This document shows, in pieces, positions 58,883 to 64,000 of a stretch of 64,000 bases of DNA (its first letter is position 1; each line of letters opens with the position of its first letter). The position numbers were made by a program, and so were the translations under genes. A model generated the notes under the pieces. It saw only the letters and a list, made by a program, of their open reading frames with translations. It was not told the origin of the DNA and did no database searches. The stretch comes from Trema orientale (Eukaryota > Streptophyta > Magnoliopsida > Rosales > Cannabaceae), in the NCBI GenBank assembly GCA_002914845.1, contig JXTC01000162.1, forward strand, positions 288,904 to 352,903, in the 5' to 3' direction.

Positions 58883-61073
58883 TGTCACGCCCCATAGGCA
58901 TGCAAGGTATCTTTCTATAAACTAATATAATTAAGAATATTTAGTCTCTAATAAACACTAATGTATAATATAAAATCCAACAACTCTTTTAAAGTCTCCA
59001 AATATTCAAAATACATACTATATAGTAGAAACTATAATCTAATAAATTCAAGATGATCAACCTTCCGAGACTTTACATTTCTCAATCAAGATGAAGAAAT
59101 TCCTTTCTTTGAATCATGCTCCTCAATTACTTTTAAATAAGTTCTCCCTTAGTATACCTCTTAACTGATGATCTTTAAAACCTGGGAGGGAAAAATAAAA
59201 GGGTGAGCTAGAAGCCCAGTAAGTAACCAGTAACCTTAACTAGTTAGATCAAGCATATGTAAACCAAAATCATTAACAAATATTTTTCAGAACAAATTTG
59301 GTTTAAGAAATCAATATTTTTGAAAATATTCAAATCAAGTCGTCTAGTAAACAATTTGACAAAAAGAAGTAATAATTTTCCAGATCTGTCTTTTCAAATC
59401 CTCTTTTAGTCAATAATAATTTCAATTATACTTCTCCCCAGTTTTTGGCGACTATGGCCACACTTAACCCCTGTGACTAGGTCTGAATCTGCCACAAATA
59501 ACCCCTGTAACCGGGTCCGAATCTGCCACAAATAATCCATGTAGCCAAGTCTAAATCTACTACAGATAACTCCTGTAGCCAGGTACGAATCATGAATCTA
59601 CTACATTTAACCCTACAGCTAGGTCAATACTGTCCACATATAACCCCTGTGGATTGGGTCTACATGCATAGTCACTGAAGAGAGTTTCAAAACACTTATT
59701 TATAACAACGAATCATAAACAATTTCACTTTTATCTTATTACAATATTGTAGTCATTCCAAAACAATTTTCTTATAACCATGTCCAATAGTAATTCATAT
59801 ACTTGATCCATAATTTAGTATAAAACATAGAATCATACTATTTTCACAAAAATTACGTTATTTCAATAAAACAGATTTCTTTCAATAAATAGTCTTATTA
59901 CTAAAATATATTTTACTTGAAATCATATTTTAAAGAAAATATTTGTAAACATGATTCTATTAGAAGTAATAAAATAATAAAAATATTTAGCTTTTGGACG
60001 AGAAAAACTACTGGAAAAGATCAAAGGTTACTTATCTCGTTCGCTTTTTCTATTTAACCAAAATAATCAATATAACCTTTCAAATACCTATTATCACACA
60101 AATCATATATAAGTATCACAACAATAAAATCATATTCTAACCACAACAAAAATATTGACTACTTGCTGCCCATGCGTCTCCTATAATCAACCTCATAGCT
60201 ATTCCCAATAATGTCAATTTCTCACAGTTCATAGTAATTCTAACATCTCTCTAAAAATTTCTAAATTTATGGGACTTATTCTATAAGTCATGGGATATTA
60301 AAAGTATCAAGAATGTGACTATAGGGTTCATATATAAGCCCCGTGCAGCCGGATAAGCCGCAGCCACGTTTTGCTAAAAGTACCCCAAGTTTCAGATTTT
60401 TCCAGATTCGTAGTACTCACTTCAATTGGCTAACTCTCTGGTTATAAGTCCGTTTTTGACAAATTATATACCGTTCGAAAGCTAATTCGATAAGCTTTCC
60501 AACCATAACAAATATGACCCAATCAGACCAGTAAAAATCCCTGAAAAGCTAGTCGGAATCGCTATTACGTTTTTTACATCTTAGCCCAAAACTCAAAAAT
60601 TCATAACTTTCTATTTACCTAACTAAATCACTCAAAATTTGTCTTTTTTAAATCCTAATGTCAATAGGCTTCATCTTCTAATCAGATTCATCCTAATAGT
60701 TCATAAATTATTTATGGACAAATTAAAATCCTAATCCTAAACATGCAATTCTAATCCCCATAAATCTAATTAGTGTGTGTAGACTCAATAGATTACAGTC
60801 AATTACCTTAAAATTCAAATGAATTGAATCCTCTTCTTGCTTCTCCTTCTTCTTTGAAACTATGTAGCTGCCTCTCTGCCTTTTCCATAAAGTATACAGA
60901 TAAAACTGAGCAGATTACTAGTCTTAGGGTTTCTTAAAGGATCAATTATTCAATTACTAAAGTAACCCCATTAAATACCATTAACTAAGGGCTTTTTAGT
61001 CTTTTATATTATCCTTATATTATTTATAAAATATAAACAATTCTCTTTTTCTTTTTTGAAACAAGTTGTCATA
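58883..61073 (-). repeat. Right LTR of the old element
   Basis: Uninterrupted 2,191-bp LTR. At about 60668-60690 (ggcttcatcttctaatcag) it shows the empty form of the site where the left LTR was invaded. Confidence 0.9.
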
Positions 61074-62683
61074 GAAAGAGAGCACGACTAAAGAAAAATA
61101 AGAGAGGTGTTGTATTATAGATAGTATAAGTTCATTAGTCCACAAATGAGAGCATTACCTCTCTATTTATAGGCAAGGAATGCCTTATACAATAAGGAGA
61201 CTTCTATTACAAGGGATTGAGGTGTCAAATACTTATTAGCTAGTTTTCCTTAATGGACAAAGGGATTAGGTATCAAGCTCATATTAACTTAAGCTTGCTT
61301 AATGTAGAAGACTTTAGGCAACAAGTACTTGCAGCTACAAATCCTTTAATTACAAGTTGGAGGATTCTAGGGTCTTCTAGAATTGTCTATCATTAGTGGA
61401 TAGCTTGCATGTGGTCTAAACGGCATGCAGCTTAGCTTCGGCTAGAGGAACTCCCAAAACGGCAGGTAGTCCAGCCCCAAGTGACATGTAGTTGGTCTTC
61501 AACAACTTGTAGTTCGAGTATGGGTAGAAAGGAGCTCAAACGATATGTAGTTTTAGCCAAACTATATGTCGTTTCCTTGAGTTTATGTCGTTTGTCCCAT
61601 GGCCCGTGTAGTTTCACTAGACTTGCTCAAGTCTTGCTAATCCCATGCTTAATTACTACTAATTCTCATTTTAGGATTAATCCCAAAAATTGGGAAAACC
61701 CCAAAACACTCATGAACGTTTTTTTTTTATTTTTATATTAAACGCCCATGAATGAACATACATGAGCATATTTCTTCAAGTTTTTCTTTTTCTTTAAGTA
61801 TGAGTTAAAGAAAATTTAGGAAATTAAACCATATGGTCCTTTCTACAAGAACTTTATGCAAAATCAGTAGTACTAATTTTTTTTTTTTAATCACTATAGA
61901 CCCTCATTTTCCTGCAATATTCCACCAAATGTAAATCGAAATATTTTTGTGACGAGAAAATGTATATTGATAATAGACTGAATCAATGAGCGGCCTTAAT
62001 GCATAAAACTTATGTGAGAATCAATTTAATTTTGTCCAAGAACAAGAAAGTTTATTAATTCATCAATCTTTGCGTTAATCTCTTGTTTTTTCTTTTCTTT
62101 TATTCCTTCTAATTTTGGATTTTCCTTTTTTAATCACACATCATGTCAACTCTATATAACAACATCCATGGTGAAAAATATGGAGAAGAAAAAAAATCTA
62201 GTTAGTCATTTTTTCGTAAAACCGAATGTAAAAGTATATATGGAAACCATTAAAAACATCAAAAACCCAAGTGACTTTAACTCCAAAGTATGGAATATAT
62301 CACGTACAACTTTTTTCAAAAAAATAAATAAATGTACATTACAAGTCTAATTTCGTTAATATGAATATTTTTGCCACATTGAATATGCAAACTGCAATAA
62401 CATTCAGAAATCAGAATAGAATTTTTGATTTACAGAGCTCTAGAGATAATATAGTTCTATTCAATCCCAATATGTTTTTATGAATATGATAACATTCTTC
62501 ATAAATTTGGTCATATAGAACGAAAGACAAATTTCTTAAGTGATTGAAAAATATTATATTCTTTTCAAATCTATATGACTCGTAATATTCTAGTTTATCC
62601 TTTTGATTCTTTATTTTTTGTTTAAAAAAATGAATTTCTACTTATTTTTTCCTTTTTTAAATGAAGTAACAAATATATATTAA
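61074..62683. other. Spacer with degenerate repeats, no gene recognised
   Basis: On the minus strand a TATA-like sequence (CCTATAAATAGAGAGG near 61160) precedes a T/C-rich leader-like stretch that ends at the LTR border at 61073. Together with the other side of the insertion (left of 43654) it may be a former LTR or promoter. The rest is AT-rich. Confidence 0.4.
61435..61620. repeat. Degenerate short repeats (tatgtagttt / tatgtcgttt)
   Basis: About eight imperfect repeats of roughly 20 nt with cores such as acatgtagtt, cttgtagtt, atatgtagttt, atatgtcgttt, ttatgtcgttt and cgtgtagttt. Overlapping open stretches on both strands are a by-product of these repeats. Confidence 0.6.
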
Positions 62684-63399
62684 GGAGAAATTATCACTAA
62701 AAATACCCTCTATTTTAAACAAATGTGAAAAAAAAACATGTGTTTTTATAAATTCAAAATAAATACATTCTATCACAAAAATACTTTTATTTTAAAAAAT
62801 TGAAAAAACCCTTGTATTGTTAAAATTTCAGAATAAATACATCTATTTGAATTATTATATCATTTGCTACTTTGACTGGGAAAAACATTTTTGTCACTTT
62901 CGAAATTTTCGAATTTTTTCAATTTTCTTAATTTGTGCTGCAAGGATGGAGGGAAAAGTTTTTTTTCTGTCACTTTCAAAATTTCTAAAAATTTTAGATT
63001 TTTTTTCGTTTTTGGATTTATGCTACAACTATGGAGGGAAAAGTTTTTTTTAAAGAAGTTTTAGCCAATCTGTAGTCTCTCTCTCTCCCTTCATTATTAA
63101 GTGTGATATGTGTATCTTAAAATAATATAATAAATGGTAAAATAATACTTTTACTAATTTTTTAAAGACTTTGACTAGTCAAAGGTAGTAAATGATATGC
63201 TAATTCAAATAGAAGATATTTATTTTGAATTTTCAATAATACAAGGATCTTTTTCATACTTTAAAAAAAAAAAAAAAACAGATGGTATTTTAGTGATAAT
63301 TTTCCTGAAATAAAAGGTACCTACTTTGAATTTCCAAAAATATAAGGTTTTTCTTTTTCACATTTTTTAAAATAGAGAGTATTTTAGTGATGATTTTCC
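62684..63399. mobile_element. Foldback MITE, 716 bp, 8-bp target duplication
   Basis: The left end ggagaaattatcactaaaaa and the right end gtattttagtgatgattttcc are inverted repeats. Homology continues inward for about 200 bp on each side (for example tttgaattattatatcattt against aaatgatatgctaattcaaa). A perfect 8-bp duplication TATATTAA flanks it (62676-62683 and 63400-63407). The loop holds two direct copies of an 80-bp segment (ggatggagggaaaagtttttt and ctatggagggaaaagtttttt). This suggests a Mutator-like or hAT-like foldback MITE. Confidence 0.85.
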
Positions 63400-63593
63400 T
63401 ATATTAAATAGACTATTTTCCATTTTTTTCATTTAAAAAAATACCTATCCATAGAGTAAAAAATCATTAAGGAAAGTAGGTGAGATTCTCTACAAAAATT
63501 GAAAAAGAATGGAAATAGATGAATGTGACTTGCGATAGTAGGTTAAAGAAATATACCTATCCATGGAGTAAAAACAAAAATCTCAATTGAAAA

Positions 63594-63630
<37 letters not shown>

Positions 63631-64000
63631 CACACACCTAATTAAAGGGGAAAAAATTAATATATAAATAGATATTAGGTGTGTGCTTAGTATTGAACAC
63701 ATATATGAAGTAGTTATGAGTACATATATATATATTTTTTTGAATTAAGTTATGAGTTCAACTTGTACACTTAGGAAGAAACTGTTTTTTTTTCTTCTTA
63801 AAAAAACTTTATATTGTTATAATTATAATTATACTTATACTTTCATCATATTTTATTTCCTAGAATTTTCTAGGACTTGAAAATGAATAAGTGATATTCA
63901 AAATATTACTAAATTTAAAATTAAGTTGCATTTTTCAAATACTACTAAATTCAACTGATATGAATGAAAAGCATAATAATTAAAATTGACTTATATTCGA
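63400..64000. other. Right-end AT-rich spacer
   Basis: It contains a microsatellite (listed next) and homopolymer runs. I see no gene or RNA. Confidence 0.5.
63593..63637. repeat. (CT)n(TA)n(CA)n compound microsatellite
   Basis: Uninterrupted CT, then TA, then CA dinucleotide runs. Confidence 0.95.

Larger units (their letters stand above)
43654..61073 (-). mobile_element. Old LTR element, minus strand, split by a later insertion
   Basis: The LTRs lie at 43654-45454 continuing at 55578-55978 (left, interrupted) and at 58883-61073 (right, whole, 2,191 bp). Plus-strand ends are TGTCACGCCCC..., with the far end ...TTGTCACA on the left and ...TTGTCATA on the right. Next to the right LTR, on the minus strand, is a tRNA-iMet-type primer site TGGTATCAGAG; next to the left LTR is a purine tract. 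The flanks GAAAA/GAAAG suggest a 5-bp target duplication with one change. The internal region of 2.9 kb has no recognisable protein domain, so the element is a decayed or non-autonomous gypsy-like fossil. LTR divergence is about 4-6% by eye, older than the element inside it. Confidence 0.85.

Noticed and set aside
61432-61741. Open stretches on both strands at 61.4-61.7 kb
   Set aside because: They arise from degenerate 20-nt repeats and have no recognisable protein.

Overview
The window is nuclear DNA of a flowering plant, almost certainly a eudicot and by impression a woody rosid. Three things point there: spliced host genes of land-plant type (a telomere-repeat-binding Myb/H1 gene, lycopene epsilon-cyclase, an RPS2-type NLR), AT-rich introns and spacers with standard GT..AG junctions, and plant LTR retrotransposons and MITEs. 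Species cannot be fixed from the sequence alone.

Layout. (1) About 1-10 kb holds the genes. The 5' part of a TRB/single-Myb-histone gene lies on the minus strand and runs off the left edge. Head-to-head with it is a complete 11-exon lycopene epsilon-cyclase gene (LCYE) on the plus strand, then a single-exon CC-NB-LRR gene that matches RPS2 over its whole length. A decayed copy of the RPS2 3' end follows 270 bp downstream. (2) About 12.6-19.8 kb contains a possible orphan first exon and several overlapping segmental duplications of a gene leader and its intron. (3) About 19.8-40.55 kb is a direct tandem array of at least 20 copies of a leader/intron-derived unit. Full units are about 820-860 bp and short units about 440 bp, and their order suggests higher-order repeats (SSFF, SSFF, SFF, SFF, then a run of F). 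The array carries a Tourist-like MITE, which itself holds a nested foldback element, and a 5.8-kb gag-bearing, pol-less LTR element on the minus strand. (4) About 40.55-43.65 kb is AT-rich spacer with local duplications. (5) 43.65-61.07 kb is a nest: an old minus-strand LTR element without recognisable coding sequence, whose left LTR was later split by a 10-kb chromodomain-bearing Ty3/gypsy element (Tekay/Del-like), now decayed. (6) 61.07-64 kb is spacer with short degenerate repeats, a 716-bp foldback MITE with an 8-bp target duplication, and microsatellites.

Function. LCYE is a plastid enzyme that sends lycopene toward alpha-carotene and lutein. TRB proteins bind telomeric and telobox DNA. 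RPS2 is an immune receptor guarding RIN4. They are chromosomal neighbours with no evident shared pathway; only TRB and LCYE could share a bidirectional spacer. The most unusual structure is the leader/intron-derived array, with its two unit classes and apparent higher-order order, followed by a run of small hairpin repeats with compensating stem changes inside the gag-bearing LTR element.
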